In this document: in pieces, positions 1 through 12,304 of the stretch
How positions within the stretch are numbered: the stretch's first letter is position 1
Layout: each line of letters begins with the position of its first letter
Notes under the pieces: model-generated
The model's input: the letters and a program-made list of their open reading frames with translations, nothing else
Databases searched by the model: none
Told to the model about the DNA's origin: nothing
Made by a program: the position numbers and the translations under genes
Source of the DNA: Sebastes aleutianus
Taxonomy: Eukaryota > Chordata > Actinopteri > Perciformes > Sebastidae
DNA length: 64,000 bases
Reading direction: 5' to 3'
Assembly (NCBI GenBank): GCA_916700875.1
Contig: CAKAKS010000039.1
Location: forward strand, 6,845,544-6,909,543

Positions 1-190
1 TGTTGGTCTGGAGGAGCTGCAGCATTTATTTCTGCGCAAACGTCCCCTGTACATTCACTAGATATTCTCAGAGCTAAACTAACTCTTCTGCAGTGTGGAG
101 TGAGCGCGCGTTCACGTCTAGAGGTGGAGCGAGCTGAGCTGTCTGAGTGAAGGAGAGCAGGCAGAGGAGGAGGGTACAGCAGCTACACGC
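1..190. repeat. interspersed repeat, copy of the 22670-22860 element
   Basis: Bases 1-180 run almost base for base with 22671-22855 (shared GGTCTGGAGGAGCTGCAGCA and CATTCACTAGATATTCTCAG). Both copies then show CpG-rich GCGCGC-type sequence and GCAGGCAGAGGAG. The left end of this copy is off the window. From 190 to 1179 I see only AT-rich intron with no exon. Confidence 0.75.
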
Positions 191-1179
191 GAACGCGCAT
201 ATGCGAGCGCGCATGTGTGACGACCCGCTACATTTATGCGCGTACAAAGTTACAAATAGTCCCTTTAAGGAAGGTAAATCATTATAAAGAGCATAGCGTT
301 GTTTTTCGTTTTTGTAGAAAGTGTCATTATGTTATTGCATGGTAGTGCAATTAAAATCATTTTTGAGATCTCTTCCTAGTTGAAAATGGTTAAAACCAGT
401 AAAAATGCTGAATAAAGCAGTTTCACGTTAAAAATCAGTGTTTCTCTGATGCTGCTCGGCGAACACAGAACGTCCCAGAGGGGATGCGAGCTGAGCTGCC
501 TCTAAAGTTTGCTCAGCTTGTTTCTCTGATAACTTCAGATCGAGACTAAAATTGTTCATCCTGTTAAAATATATAGTTAAAAATTATCAAGAGGTGGCTT
601 AAAACTGGTTAAAAGTCAATTAATGACAGCTTCTGGCAGACAACCACAACACTGACGCATGCACAAAGGGGATATGACGCCACTGACAGGCGACCAAACG
701 AAACAGAGTTCTCTAGTTTTGAAAATTGTTGGAAACAGTTTGGATGATGTAAGTACACAACTAAATATATAACATAGGTCTGGTCGTTTATTGACATTTT
801 AATGCCTTTAAATATTTGACTGTTTGCTGCATTGAAACATAAAGCAGACACACAATGTGAAAACGATGACCTGAATTTGATCGTTACTATTATATGAAGG
901 AATTAACCACAAGCACTTGAATGCACCATTCCCTTTTGATGCGTTAAAGTGCTAAAAAACTGTTTCTGCTCACAGCTACGTCACCAAACACAAGATTACT
1001 AGTCCCTTAAAGTTTTGTTTCCTACTGTAATAAGATGGAGGGAAACACTGGCTGGTAAGAACTTACAGGAGTTTTAAGTTTAATATTAATAATATGTCAA
1101 AATAGAATATGTTCCTTTGGGGTAACATGTAACTGCTACATTATAAAACAGCCACTGTGAGCGTGCAGCGTTCATGTAC

Positions 1180-1313
1180 CTTCCCAGTCCTCCTCCTGGT
1201 CCTTCTTCTCTGGCTCCATGTTTTCCACCAGCTGGCCCTCCTGCATCACCCGAGTTATCTCCGTCAGCTGCTGCAGGAGACTCTCCTCCTGGTCCGCCGT
1301 CACCCCCTTCACC
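1180..1313 (-). CDS. ric3: ric3 coding exon 5
   Basis: 134 nt encode VKGVTADQEESLLQQLTEIT, RVMQEGQLVENMEPEKKDQE and EDWE. Acceptor GTTGCAG, donor GTACAT. The phase-1 end leaves one base, so the gene continues beyond the left edge; I see no further exon in 1-1179. Confidence 0.9.
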
Positions 1314-4300
1314 CTGCAACACGGACAGAAAACCAAACGACCATCTGAACATCTTTCACTCCTAAATGTGAATAACTCATGTTGTGAGTGTGTGAAGTCA
1401 AGCAGATCTCATTGTTTCTACCTTAAATTTACACATTTAACCCACATTAGCTGTATATTTCTTTCTAAAAACAATAAATACTTTCACACATCCTAATTAC
1501 AGCCTACTGGAGTAACTAATAATAACAAGTAATAAACTTTTAAAACTTTTAACCAACAAGATTTTGCGCAGTCATTGCAGATAACACATGAAATAATTAT
1601 ATTATTATTGATTATATAAAAGGGAGAGAACAAATTGCAGAAAGGAAATGATCTCTGCTTTCATACTTTATGGGAGTGTCATGTTTGTCTCATTGCACAC
1701 ATGTAATGAAATTAACAAATAAACAAATGAGCTCCATCAAACTATTAATTCCTGTTAAACGATTCCTCAGTAAAGGCACACACCCACCTGTCAGGACTGT
1801 GGTGGGCGTTGGAAACAATGTTCTCCATCACCAACTCTGTTGCCCTCAGTTTGTCCTGCAGCTGAGACAACTCAAAGTCAGCTGGACGGACGACAGAGGG
1901 AGAAAATAAATGAAGGAAATACGTTAATACACCATTTGAGCTCAAACAAACTACAACACAGACAATAATCCACCACCGCACAAAAGTTCAGGTGGTTTCA
2001 ATCATTTGGAAAATGATGTTTTCACAGCCTGCAATTCATCTTACTGTTATGATGCTTCGTGGGACTCAATATGACAGAAAACAGCCAACATTAATTTACT
2101 TCTCATGACGTTAATGCAGTGTAAAGATGAACGTCAGCTATTAAAGAACACCTTTCCACGAGGTTACCTGCACCAGGGTAGACCTTAATGCTAGTCATAC
2201 AGTTTGTGCTGCAACGCATGCAGGTTTTATTTTGTTTATTGTCATTAAAACCCCCTTTATACACATTTCTTTATTATTGAAGAGACATTTTATTATAATT
2301 GAAGAGGCATTTTTTCATGGTGAAGGCCCTTGTTGTCCCTCTAAGTAAATATTTCTGTATTATGTGGTTGGGAACTGATTCTCAGGCTTCTTCCCGATCA
2401 GCTTAAATCTGAGGAATCAGTATCACCACACAACATTGAAGCGTTGCAGTATGTCCTCAGAAAATTACATTACATGCTTTTGACCAAAAATCAAGGAAAA
2501 TAAGTGCATTCAAACATTAAACAAACAAGAGCTTTAGTGTAACACTGTTTTTTTAAAGAAATGAGAAGCTAAATGCTAAAAGAAATGAGTATAATTGACG
2601 CTGAATGATACTCACTGATCTTTCTCTTCATGTTCTCTGATCGAACCGAAGGAAAGCGGCTCTCTGTTGGCTTGTTGTTCCCCTTCGATGTGATCTGACA
2701 GGGAGACAACAGACAGACAATATCGAGATTAAATCACATCACAACAAACCCCACAGCTGTCTGTCTGTATTTAAAAGTCTTTTAAATAAAGAAAAGGGTT
2801 CTCTATTTTCCTTCATGGTTTCATTTTACTCCAATTTAAAATACTTTGATTTTTAAATTTTTACTGTGAGTCAGGGCTGGGTGTCATTTGAAATTTGTTC
2901 ATACTAGCGATAACTTTATATATAACTTATATAAACATGGCTTTTGACAAAACTCTGTAATCTAACAAAATAAGACAAACGTCTCACATGTTAAATATTG
3001 TCTTAACACAAGTAGACGTACACAAACATTGCCTTAAAATATGAATTGTCTACAATTTTTATTTTTTATTTATTTAAATAATTAAATGGCTGATCAAATA
3101 ATTAATCAAGACACAGACACATTTCAGTCAGTACCAAAACAGTATTGAAGTTCAATAGCAGCATTCCTGTCAGTGCATCTGTATTTTTAAGGAACGTTTG
3201 ACAGGCAACCAGTGGAGACTCCAGACATTTAACCCAAATGTTAAACTATATATTATCATTCACATTAATAAAAATGTTCAGGTAAATGCTTTGAGTACTT
3301 TCTACATCAACTCTTGTCTATACAGTATCAGTGTTTCACCTTAAACAGTATGTAGAGGATGTAGAGTAAGATCCCGAAGCCGTACACGGGGATGATCTGT
3401 CCCGCCAGGTTGGACTTGCCCCCCGTTCCGGCTCCCGTTCCTGCTCCCTTGGTCCTGACTACGGCCTCGGAGTTTTGGGCTCTGTTGAAGCCGGAGGCTG
3501 CAGCCCGCTGGCTTCGACCCTCCGGGGCCGCCTGGCGGTGCATCATCGGAGGGAAGCGACCGGAGCCTGCAGGGACGGGAGGGATGACATGTGAGGAGAA
3601 GTCAACCGGGGAAAACATGAATGACAGCAGAGTACAGTACAATCTGAACTAGATGTACAATTAATGTCCATTTTGTTATGTTTTTCTTACATTTCTTTAT
3701 GTTTTTCTTACATTTCTTTTTGTTTTTCTTACCTTTTGTTATGTTTTTCTTACATTTATTTTTGTTTTTCTTACATTTCTTTTAGTTTTTCTTACATTTA
3801 ATTATGTTTTTCTTACATTTCTTTTTGTTTTTCTCACATTTCGTTATGTTTTTCATACATTTCTTTATGTTTTTCTTACATTTCATTATGTTTTTTTTTA
3901 CATTTTGTTTTGTTTTCTTACATTTCGTTATGTTTTTCTTACATTTCTTAGTTTTTCTTACCTTTGTTTGTGTTTTACTTATATTTCTTTGTTTATCTTA
4001 CATTTCTTTATGTTTATATAAGAACAACAGTAACATCTCAATTTTGTTACACTTTGTTTAGCTCTTTTTTACTGTTAGCTGATGCTTCTTGTTTTTTGCA
4101 CTATCCCCTTTGCTGCTGTACACTGCAAATTTCCCCACTGCGGGACTAATAAAGGAATATCTTATCTTATCTTATGTATGATGTATTGCAGGACTGTATT
4201 AAACTGCATTAATTTAACCTAATAAACTGGCAACTGAGTGTATTTTATATTTTTACGCCCCCTTCAGGGAGGAAAGTGTAACTACAAGCCCGATGATGCA

Positions 4301-4569
4301 CCGGTGATGTTCATTACACACTGTGGCTTAAATCACTAAATAAAAACAGTTTATATCACATCCTTATAATCTACTAAATGATGAGATTAAACCCTCTAGG
4401 TGAAACCCCCACACATCGAGAGAGACGGTGTTAAAGATGACGCACCCTCCGGCCGCTCAGCAGCATCATTCCTCCCGGAGCGAGACAGCAGCATTTTAGG
4501 AAGCAGCAGCGCGACGCACAGCACGAGACACGTCGCGAGCGTCACCTTCTGGAACGTTGACATCGCCAT
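1180..4569 (-). CDS. ric3: ric3, acetylcholine receptor chaperone, first five coding exons (3' end off window)
   Basis: RIC3 is an endoplasmic-reticulum membrane chaperone that helps fold and assemble nicotinic acetylcholine and 5-HT3 receptors. Exons at 4569-4446, 3566-3340, 2694-2616, 1881-1788 and 1313-1180 join in frame with GT/AG borders and give 219 residues plus one base. Seen: an N-terminal hydrophobic signal anchor (residues about 8-28), the RIC3 motif GRFPPMMHR (44-52), a Gly/Thr-rich linker, a second membrane segment QIIPVYGFGILLYILYILF (98-116), and a charged helical region (145-219) with FELSQLQDKL and LTEITRVMQEG, the family's coiled-coil part. The protein stops at EEDWE, where human RIC3 continues for about 150 residues, so later exons lie left of base 1. 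The start is the first of two close ATGs (4567-4569); the second, two codons on, could also serve. Identification is firm from family motifs and from the lmo1 neighbour. Confidence 0.93.
1788..1881 (-). CDS. ric3: ric3 coding exon 4 (coiled coil)
   Basis: 94 nt encode DFELSQLQDKLRATELVMEN and IVSNAHHSPDR, which matches the RIC3 stretch following the ITS/FEL boundary. Acceptor TCCAG; donor GTGGGT. Confidence 0.9.
2616..2694 (-). CDS. ric3: ric3 coding exon 3
   Basis: A 79-nt exon too short for ORF finding. It translates to ITSKGNNKPTESRF, then PSVRSENMKRKI. Acceptor TGTCAG and donor GTGAGT are good, and the phases fit the exons on both sides. Confidence 0.85.
3340..3566 (-). CDS. ric3: ric3 coding exon 2 (RIC3 motif and second membrane segment)
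   Basis: The acceptor is CTGCAG just upstream of 3566 and the donor GTGAAA follows 3340. The 227 nt encode GSGRFPPMMHR, an Ala/Gly/Thr-rich linker and the IIPVYGFGILLYILYILFK membrane helix. GC-rich, unlike the surrounding AT-rich introns. Confidence 0.92.
3660..4020. repeat. minisatellite, ~20-bp unit
   Basis: About 17 imperfect copies of a unit like ATGTTTTTCTTACATTTCTT lie in ric3 intron 1. Variation within units (TATG versus TTTG versus TTAG) shows an old, degenerating array. Low-complexity ORFs rich in Phe here are artefacts. Confidence 0.9.
4050..4178 (+). mobile_element. LINE 3' tail fragment
   Basis: The stretch CCCCACTGCGGGACTAATAA followed by AGGAATATC and a (TTATC)n tail is the usual 3' end of a truncated teleost LINE of the CR1/L2/Rex group. 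A near-identical tail occurs at 55670-55733. Only the 3' end is present; no reverse transcriptase is seen. Confidence 0.7.
4446..4569 (-). CDS. ric3: ric3 coding exon 1
   Basis: Encodes MAMSTFQKVTLATCLVL and the rest of the signal anchor, ending LSRSGRNDAAERPE. The donor is GTGCGT at 4445-4440. The exon has 124 nt (41 codons plus one base) and the next exon supplies the other two bases of a glycine codon. Confidence 0.9.
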
Positions 4570-4760
4570 GTGGACAGGTAACCGGTCACCTGGCTGTATG
4601 AGGAAAGAAACGATGATGATCTGAGGGGTTCACGGTGAGGAAGAGGTGATGCTCGCTGGTTGATGTCGCTTCTCATCCATCGGGGTGAACTTCCTTGTTG
4701 ACGTGAGGACCGGAAGTGAAGCTACAGCTGTAACAGATGTGTTTCACCACTGGGTGGCGC
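4570..4760 (-). promoter_or_regulatory. ric3: ric3 promoter region with ETS and CRE-like sites
   Basis: Sequence just upstream of the ric3 start codon. An ETS/GABP-type site, ACCGGAAGTG, is at 4709-4718, with a CRE-like TGACGTGA about ten bases before it (4700-4707). Both are typical of TATA-less promoters close to the transcription start. No TATA box is seen. The sites are read directly; their use is inference. Confidence 0.45.
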
Positions 4761-4954
4761 CAAAAGACTTGTCTTTTTAAAGCAGTACACTGATGATTTA
4801 ATTATTTAAAAAATATATATATTATTTAGTGCGTAAACATGTTTTATAAACAATTAATCCCACATAGACTGAAGCTCAATTTATGAGATTCTGATCAAAT
4901 AATTTTCATTTATTTTTATAGCCTAGTGGTAGAGGAAGAATTCAGATTAGTGTG

Positions 4955-5000
4955 ACTAGATAAGATAAGATAAGATGAACCTTTATTAATATAAATTCAG
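4955..5000 (-). mobile_element. LINE 3' tail fragment, reverse orientation
   Basis: AGATAAGATAAGATAAGATG followed by AACCTTTATTAA is the reverse complement of the terminal (TTATC)n and TAATAAAGG of the same LINE group. The body would extend to the right and is AT-rich and degenerate to about 5390. Confidence 0.5.
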
Positions 5001-5506
5001 GTGTCAAAGCAGCAAAGTGCAGATACAGAGGTACAGGTGTACAAAAATTATAAAAACAATAAATAGAGATATAGAATATACATAATGATTGAACATAGAG
5101 AATGAACATAGTGTGTACCGTCCATCAATACAAAATGTAGTGTACAATAAATAGATGTAATATGTGCAGTCTATAAAATGGTACATGGGATGTACTGTAA
5201 AGTAAGTTTAAAGTTTAAAGTGCACCAGTGGTTAGAAGAGGTGGTTGCAGGTAGTGCAGATAGATGCAGAGATCCCAACAAACCAAATGTGGGACAAAGA
5301 GTATGTTTGTGTGGGACAATGTGGGACACGTTAGCAAGGATGAGAGGTAGTGTACAATTATAATATAATGTCTATCTAACTTAAATAATAAACATTTCTA
5401 TTCTGCCCCGTATCTTGTAACTATGCCTTGCCCAAATCCATCCATAGATCGGCACATCTCTTTTTGATCTGCACGTTTCTTGTGAGACTCACATGTATTG
5501 TGTTGC

Positions 5507-5990
5507 TTAAAGGTCACATATTATGCTCATTTTCAGGTTCTTACTTGTATTTTGTGTTTCTACTAGAACATGTTTACATGCTTTAACGTTCAAAAAACTC
5601 TTTATTTTCCTCATATTGTTTGCTTGAATATACCTGTATTTACCCTCTGTCTGAAACGCTCCGTTTTAGCGCATTTCAACGGAATTGCAACAGAATTGCG
5701 TTGCTAGGCAACAGCTTGGGTCCATGTTTACTTCCTGTCAGCTGATGTCATTCACATGCACTGCAACAGGAAATAAACTGGGACCCATTTAGAATGTTTA
5801 CGTTTAAAACTTTGAAATGGACAGAAATCCTGACGGCTTGTTTCAAAAGCTCAGTTTCTGAATACGGGCTGTGTGTATTTCTCTGTGGATTAAGCGTTTC
5901 AATACTTTCGCAGTATTTATATAGAACTTAAAGCTGCTTTATAATATAAAAGACCTGAAAATGTCCCTTTTTACAATATGGGACCTTTAA
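5507..5990 (-). mobile_element. MITE with TTTAAAGG terminal inverted repeats, family A
   Basis: Ends TTAAAGGTCACATATTATG and, inverted, CAATATGGGACCTTTAA. Its internal sequence is the reverse complement of 11842-12304 (shared GAACATGTTTACATGCTTTA). About 484 bp, no coding capacity. Confidence 0.75.
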
Positions 5991-6948
5991 ACGGAAACAC
6001 CTGTACATTGAGGAACAGGAGCCTGAGGAGCAGGAGGAAGAAGTTCAGCCATCATTCTCAACCGTATATTGAAATGTGTTTGTAGTGAGAGTGAGTGTCT
6101 TTGTCTGGTGAGGATCTTTGTTTCCCATCTGGGTGCTCTCTCTCTGATTGGCTGGAGGTGTGGGACGGTCTGCTGATTGGTCCAACCATCATCTCTGCAG
6201 TTTAAAATGCTCAGGTAGTCTGACAGCAGTCTTGTTCTGTCCTCGGCCTCCAAACCTTTTAGTTAAAGCTGTTGAATTAGTAGCCTTAGTGCCCTAGTCG
6301 GCTTCGTCATCATGTAACTTGTTGTAGGTTTTCTTTGTTGCTAAAGATAGCACTTCACTGGTCCGGGTGAACGGCCATCTTTTCTCCTGTTTCTGCTGTA
6401 TCCTCGAGAGCCACATTTAGGAACTGTCATTCTGTTTGCTTGTTTATTTTCTTCAGGGTTAGTCAGATGAATGATTTAGTTTGTTGTTTTGGCCTTTGTT
6501 CACCCTGAGTTATATTGTTTCATTTTATTGTTTGTTAACTTGATTTTTAGTAATAAATCTTTTTTACTAAACTTAAAGTTTAGTCCTGCGACTGTAGTTT
6601 GGGGACCAGGGAGGGAACATCCTTCATTTGCGCTCCTACCCTCCTAGACGTGGGCGTAACAGGCCCCTCGTCACCCTACTGTACCCATAACAAGGCCTAC
6701 TGGTGAAAGACTCATCAGGCATCAGGGCATCACATCAGACTGAACTCTTTGAACCCTGCTCATCTTTGAAAGGAACTATGAAGTAATTTCAGTGTTCAAC
6801 ACCAAGAAGCCCTGACGTCTCCTGCTGGAATCATCAACAGTAAGATCATTTACAATTATGGACTAATGGCCTATTTCATTATTATTGTTTATTGGCTATA
6901 GTTTATGTTCGGTTGGATACAAGTTGGATTTTATGCTGATGTTGCTGC

Positions 6949-7122
6949 CAGCTGTGTGTGTGTGTGTGTGTGAATATTTGGCCGCTGTGCTAGGCTATGT
7001 TGAATTGTATGTTTTAGCGTTAATGCAGGTGATCTATCCATTCGCTTGGTTAGACTGTGTGTGTGAATATGTGGCCGCCATGCCAGGCTATGCTATGTTA
7101 TGCTATGCTATGCTATGTGCTG
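6949..7122. repeat. short tandem repeats (TG)n and (TATGC)n
   Basis: A (TG)n run lies at about 6953-6972 and a (CTATG)n run at about 7088-7120, both short and likely polymorphic. Confidence 0.7.
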
Positions 7123-7774
7123 TTTATGTTTGTCTTGTTGGATCAGAATCAGCTTGATTGTCCAGGTATGAGTGGACCTACACACATACATATAGGCTAC
7201 CAGGAATCTGACTCTGGTTATTTTGCTCTCATTGTAAGACGGAAATAGAAATGCAGCTAAAAACAAGGTCAACAAAGCTGAACAAGAGAGAGGAAAGAAG
7301 ATAAATATACATGTCAGGTTCCTGTAACATTCCCTCTGATGATGATGATGTAGAAGGCTTGTAGGATTAAACTGGTGCGTGGCCTGTTTTGGTTAACATA
7401 ATATGTCTTTCAGAGTCTTATAAGTAGATGTTTTGGTCTTGGACGGAACAGGCCCACCTGATTTTCTCTGTGCCGACCCACACTGTGATTTCTGCCTACG
7501 CCACTGGAAGAAACTGTTTAGGATTGTGTCAATGGCAAGAAAAATTGTTGGTAAAACACAAAAGGCCTTGACTCTACTTCTTACAGAAAGGACGAGGAAG
7601 AAAGCGATGTGTCCTGGCAGATAGCTCCCATCCTCTCTTCAGCCAGTTTGAGCTCTTGACCTCCGGGAGGCGCTATAGAGTCCCTCTGTTTTTTAATGTT
7701 GTTTCCTGTGTTTGATGAGCTGAAGACAAATTTCCACCCTGGTGGACTATAAAGATTTATTTTATTCAGTTAAT

Positions 7775-8440
7775 CAATCAACATCAACATTTATTTGTAT
7801 AGCCCTTTACAATAACCAAAAGGTACCCAAAATGCTTTACATTAACATCAATAAATAACAGGAATAAAGCATAACATATCATAAAATCATAAAAATTATA
7901 AAGAAAATGTCACAGCGCTACTAGGTATTAAAAACCAATCTAAATAAAAAAGTCTTGAGTTTAGATTAAAAAAGTACTAGGTCAGTGGCAGTGCATATAT
8001 CAGGGGGTAACTTGTTCCATAGTTTAGGATCAGCGACAGCAAAAGCACGATCACCCCACAGCTTATACCTCGACCTCGGGACTTCTAAAAAAAAAGTTGA
8101 CCCGATGACCTCAAAGCCCTGTTATGCTCGTGGGGAGTTAAAATCTCGGACAAATAAGGTGGGGCGAGGCCGTTGATAGCTTTAAAAACAAACATCAAGA
8201 GCTTAAAATTGATTCTAAAGCGAACTGGAAGCCAATGGAGTGAGTAAAGTATAGTGGGTAATGTGTTCTCGTCTGGAAGTGTTAGTTAAAAAGGCGAGCA
8301 GCAGCATTTTGCACCAGTTGGAGGTGGGCGAGGGAAGACTGGTTGAGACCAACATACAGTGAATCACAATAAGTCTCAAGCTCTCAAGTCTCAAGCTAAT
8401 AAAGGCGTGAATTGCCTTCTCAAGATCGTGCCGATTGATT
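7775..8440. repeat. teleost interspersed repeat, ~660 bp
   Basis: Contains TTTATTTGTATAGCCCTTTA near its start, then AACTGGAAGCCAATGGAGTG and GCAGCATTTTGCACCAGTTG. These phrases recur widely in fish genomes as part of an abundant repeat derived from retroelement 3' sequence. It has no intact ORF. Family assignment is from memory of such phrases and is uncertain. Confidence 0.6.
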
Positions 8441-8480
8441 GTAAACTCTTCTATAAATGGTATATTTTTGCATCACACAC

Positions 8481-8484
<4 letters not shown>

Positions 8485-8514
<30 letters not shown>
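8485..8514. repeat. (CA)n microsatellite
   Basis: Uninterrupted CA dinucleotide run of about 15 units. Confidence 0.95.
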
Positions 8515-9684
8515 AAATAAACTGCTCTTTCCACATGCCAACTGCACACTGACGTGCTATCATTATTATCTTTGGCATTTTCATTGGAAGCGTGCTGTAA
8601 ATATAGACCATGAACACAAATGCAATGCACAAACAAACCCATTTGTTTATTCTCATTAGTACTCATAATAGTAATCAGACACAATTAGTCTCTCTCCAAA
8701 ATTGGCCTCCATTGTTGTGCACACAAAGAGAATCTTATTTATAGTGTTCATGCTCTGATTACTAGGTGATCTAATTGCTTACAGGTGTTTTCATAGGTGC
8801 ATTCTGTGTGCAGGTGAATGATAATTGAGTGTAAGTATTTCAGTGGAAGTGTTTAACAAACAACACACGCAGGCTTTTAGTTGTGAATGATGTGTTTAAT
8901 GTAGATAACCGTGTGTAGTTATTTGCAAAAAGTGTGTTGAAAAACTTAGTGTGAAGCAGACAACGTGCTCATGGTTTAGCATACCTGAAAGGCTTCATGA
9001 GTTAGTGGTTTCGTTGCACAAGTACCAGTTTTTGTGTCTTGGCAATTGCAAAAAGTCTTGGCTACATGTAGTAAACATAGATGCACACAGGTATCGAAAT
9101 ATGTAAAGTAAGGATATGTATTCCGAACATAACACACCATCAATACAAATGAGGGAGAAAAGTTATGTTTGTTTGTGTTTTCTCAAAATGTTTAAATACT
9201 CCTCAAACAACAAAAGTCTAGCAGATATTGGCCTCCTTTTTTGTCCGAACCAAATGTTTACCTGTGGCCTTTAGTGCTCTAAATCTGATTAGTAAGTGAA
9301 CTCATAATCTAAAAGTGTTTTCACGTGTATCAATGTGGAGAGGCAATTGGAAAAATAATGTAACTTAGAGACCAAAGTAAAGTAGTAAATGTGCATTCAG
9401 TTTGGTACACTTGATAAATACAGTGGATACAAGTGTTAATGGTTTCAGAGATATTATTATTTTCTCCATTAACCGATTGATTGTTTGTTTGTTTTTAAAT
9501 TCGGATATTAATGAGAAATATTTGTCACAATTACGCAGAGCCCAAAGTGACACCTTCACAATGCTTGTTTTGTCCAACTAATAGTACATCATTTTAGATG
9601 TTACTTGTATATTCCGTCAGGTAATTAATAACAAAACATCATATTGTATTAGTTCTTTGTATGTTGTGTGTGCAAAAATCTCAA

Positions 9685-9872
9685 TTTGCAAAGTAACTAA
9701 AGTTGTCAGATAAATGTACTGGAGTAAAAACTACAATATTTTCATCTTGGAGTAGAAGATGAAAGTGGCATAAAAATACACAAGTAAAGTACAAGTCCTT
9801 CAAATTTGTACTAAGTACTGTAATAAGTACAGGTCTTGAGTAAATGTACTTGTTACATTCCACACTTAATAT
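9685..9872. mobile_element. partial MITE, AAGTACTTTACTCAAGTA family
   Basis: Shares AAGTAACTAAAGTTGTCAGA, GAGTAAATGTACTTGTTACA and surrounding sequence with one end of the 40130-41247 element. Only the right third is present. Confidence 0.65.
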
Positions 9873-10304
9873 ATGTTAGCACATGTTTTGTCATTTGTTA
9901 TTTTAACTTTCACTGACCTAAATTTGTTAATTTTAGTTTTAATATCTTTTTTTGTTGTTTTACCAGTATATGTTTGAGTTGAACAATACATGTTTGCATT
10001 TACTTTGTTATTTTCCCTGTCATGTTTTGTAAGTGGTTTCTTTCAGTGGGCAGCATTAACATGACTTCGTGATGAGTTTTAATTTGAACACCTGTCCTCA
10101 TCGCACTTTCTACGGTGATGAAGACTTGGTTGAGTCGAGACTCGTTGGTTACCCATGTATCAATAAAGGATTTTAAACTCATACCATTGACTTCCACTAA
10201 AAGTAACCTGGATAGTCATTTTTTTTTATTCTTGTTTTATTCTTACTTGACCACTTGCCCCATCCTTAAAGAGCACCAGACTTTTTTACTCCAATATTAC
10301 CAAC

Positions 10305-10590
10305 ACCAGGGCTTCGTTCCAAATCACACACTTTTTCTTTTTACTTTTAGTACTGCAGCTGCCCTTACAAAGTACGTATTGTTGCATGCAGTATTCATAC
10401 AATTGGGACATACATTGAGCCTTGAACTTTGACCCTTTTGCTCATACATGGGTCAGAATAGCCAGAAAAGCATGCTGGTAGAAGGATGTAGAAGGATGAA
10501 GAAGGACATCCTGGTATTTTTTACTACTATACTGCATTTTCTGGCATACTAAATAGTATGGTAGTATGGGTATTGGAATGCACAGTAAGT
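10305..10590. mobile_element. MITE, GCGTTCCAAAT-ended family, copy 1
   Basis: About 285 bp matching 18468-18805 (shared CTTTTAGTAC, CAGCTGCCCTTACAAAGTAC and AGCCAGAAAAGCATGCTGG). It starts CGTTCCAAATCACACAC and ends GGGTATTGGAATGCACAG, degenerate inverted termini. Confidence 0.75.
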
Positions 10591-11841
10591 TTCTTGACCC
10601 AGTGCAGCACATTTTCTTCATTGTAAGTACTTTATTCAACGTTTTTGTTGTTGAAAAACCATATCAGACAAATTACTATTTAAAGTATTTTTATATATCT
10701 TCTAAAACGTGTGAAGGGGATCCTTAAATGACTTCCTCTCCTTGGTGTCTGATGCGTTCTCCCACTGATTTTCTTTCAGTCATCTCAGTACATAAATAAT
10801 GAGCCCACAAACTGAAATTAAAATTCAGTTTAATTAGTCAAGAAAAAAAAATCAGCTTGAGATCAGAGTGAAAACAAAACTACGGAGGGTTTGAAGCGCC
10901 TCTCAGTTCGGTCGCAGCAGTCGATCCTCCTCCGTCGTTGAACTGTATTTAAACAGTGAATATGTTTCAGTTTGTTTTGCGGTTTCCTACATGCCAGAGG
11001 GGCGGGGTTCACCACAGAGGACAGTTCAGAGACTGCCAGAACAATTTGACAACTAGGTATTTTCTGTGATGGATGACTAGCTTGATGCTATGTGTGGCCT
11101 GATTGGCTCCCCTCCATCCATCTAGTATTTCTAGTTTGGTGAACAGACTCTTCAAATTATTTGTTGAACGGAGAAAAAAAAGAAAAAGGGCAGAACCATA
11201 AATATCCTCCTGATAGTTTCCATGTTCACTTCCTGGTTGATCTCTGGTCCATCTGATCAGAAATGTTCGTTTTCAGGATAGTTTCCACGCAGCTCTGTAA
11301 TAAAGAGTTCAATCATGGGAAACGTGTCCCATCAGTGTTTCCACACAGTCTGAAACAGGAAGCTGATGAAGACGACGACTCGGCTGCTGTGAGTTTCAGA
11401 GTCCAACTGGCTCACAGACGTCCTGTTCTCATCTGCAGAAAGAGAGAAAAAGAAAATATAAAACAGCTCCAGGTTCAATAAAAGACATATGATCAGTTTT
11501 ATGTGTCCATTAATTGTGGTATAATAACAGAAAAGGTATAATAAATTGTGGTTTACATTATGAATAAATGGATATGCAATTTGCTACAAGGACACTTTCA
11601 ATAGAAAAACATATTTAGACACACTAAATACTTTTTTTTATTATTAAATTACAATATAAAGGCAATATAATGCTCAAAATATGACAGTTTTACATGCAAA
11701 GGTCTTAGATAAGTTGTAACTTTAATAGTAACCCAAGACATGTGAAGTAAACTGCATTTAACAACACTATCTGTGTTTGGAAAATCTCTATTTAGCCTAT
11801 AAATATGCACTAATCTTGCAGAACTACAGCACTGAATACCT

Positions 11842-12304
11842 TTTAAAGGGGACATATCATGAAAAATTCACTTTTTCAGTGCTTGTGCTCATACATTTGG
11901 GTATCTGGAGTTCCTACCAACCAACAAACTGTGAAATAAGACAACCCAGTCAGTTGTTTGTGGGCTGTCGAGATCGGAAAACATGTGATTCAACAAACCA
12001 TTCAGATTTGGCTCCCCTTCCTATGTCACATGCAGGTTCAGTAGAATATATCACCCACAGTTTGAGAACTACCTTTTAGGTGCACCATATTTTTCTCACC
12101 AGCCAATCAGAGCAGACTGGGCTTTTTAAAGAGACAGGCGCTGAAACGGAGCATTTCAGACAGAGGGTGAATACAGGTATATTCAGACAGACAGTATGAG
12201 AAAAATAATGTGTTTTTTGAACATTAAAGCATGTAAACATGTTCTAGTAGAAACCCAAAATACAAGTATGAACCTGAAAATGAGCATGATATGTGCCCTT
12301 TAAA
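11842..12304 (+). mobile_element. MITE with TTTAAAGG terminal inverted repeats, family A
   Basis: Left end TTTAAAGGGGACATATCATG, right end CATGATATGTGCCCTTTAAA: a clear inverted repeat of about 20 bp enclosing 460 bp without coding capacity. Further copies are at 5507-5990 (inverted) and 60326-60679. Confidence 0.85.

Noticed and set aside
1..1179. Next ric3 exon (YPEETYPIYDLSDC-like)
   Set aside because: No such translation with an AG acceptor found on the minus strand; the exon must be left of the window.
3804..4061. Phe-rich membrane-protein-like ORF
   Set aside because: Artefact of the T-rich minisatellite.
6000..6670. Possible solo LTR
   Set aside because: AATAAATC and a CT/GT-rich end suggested an LTR boundary near GTAACAGG, but I could not find a matching start, target duplication or second copy.
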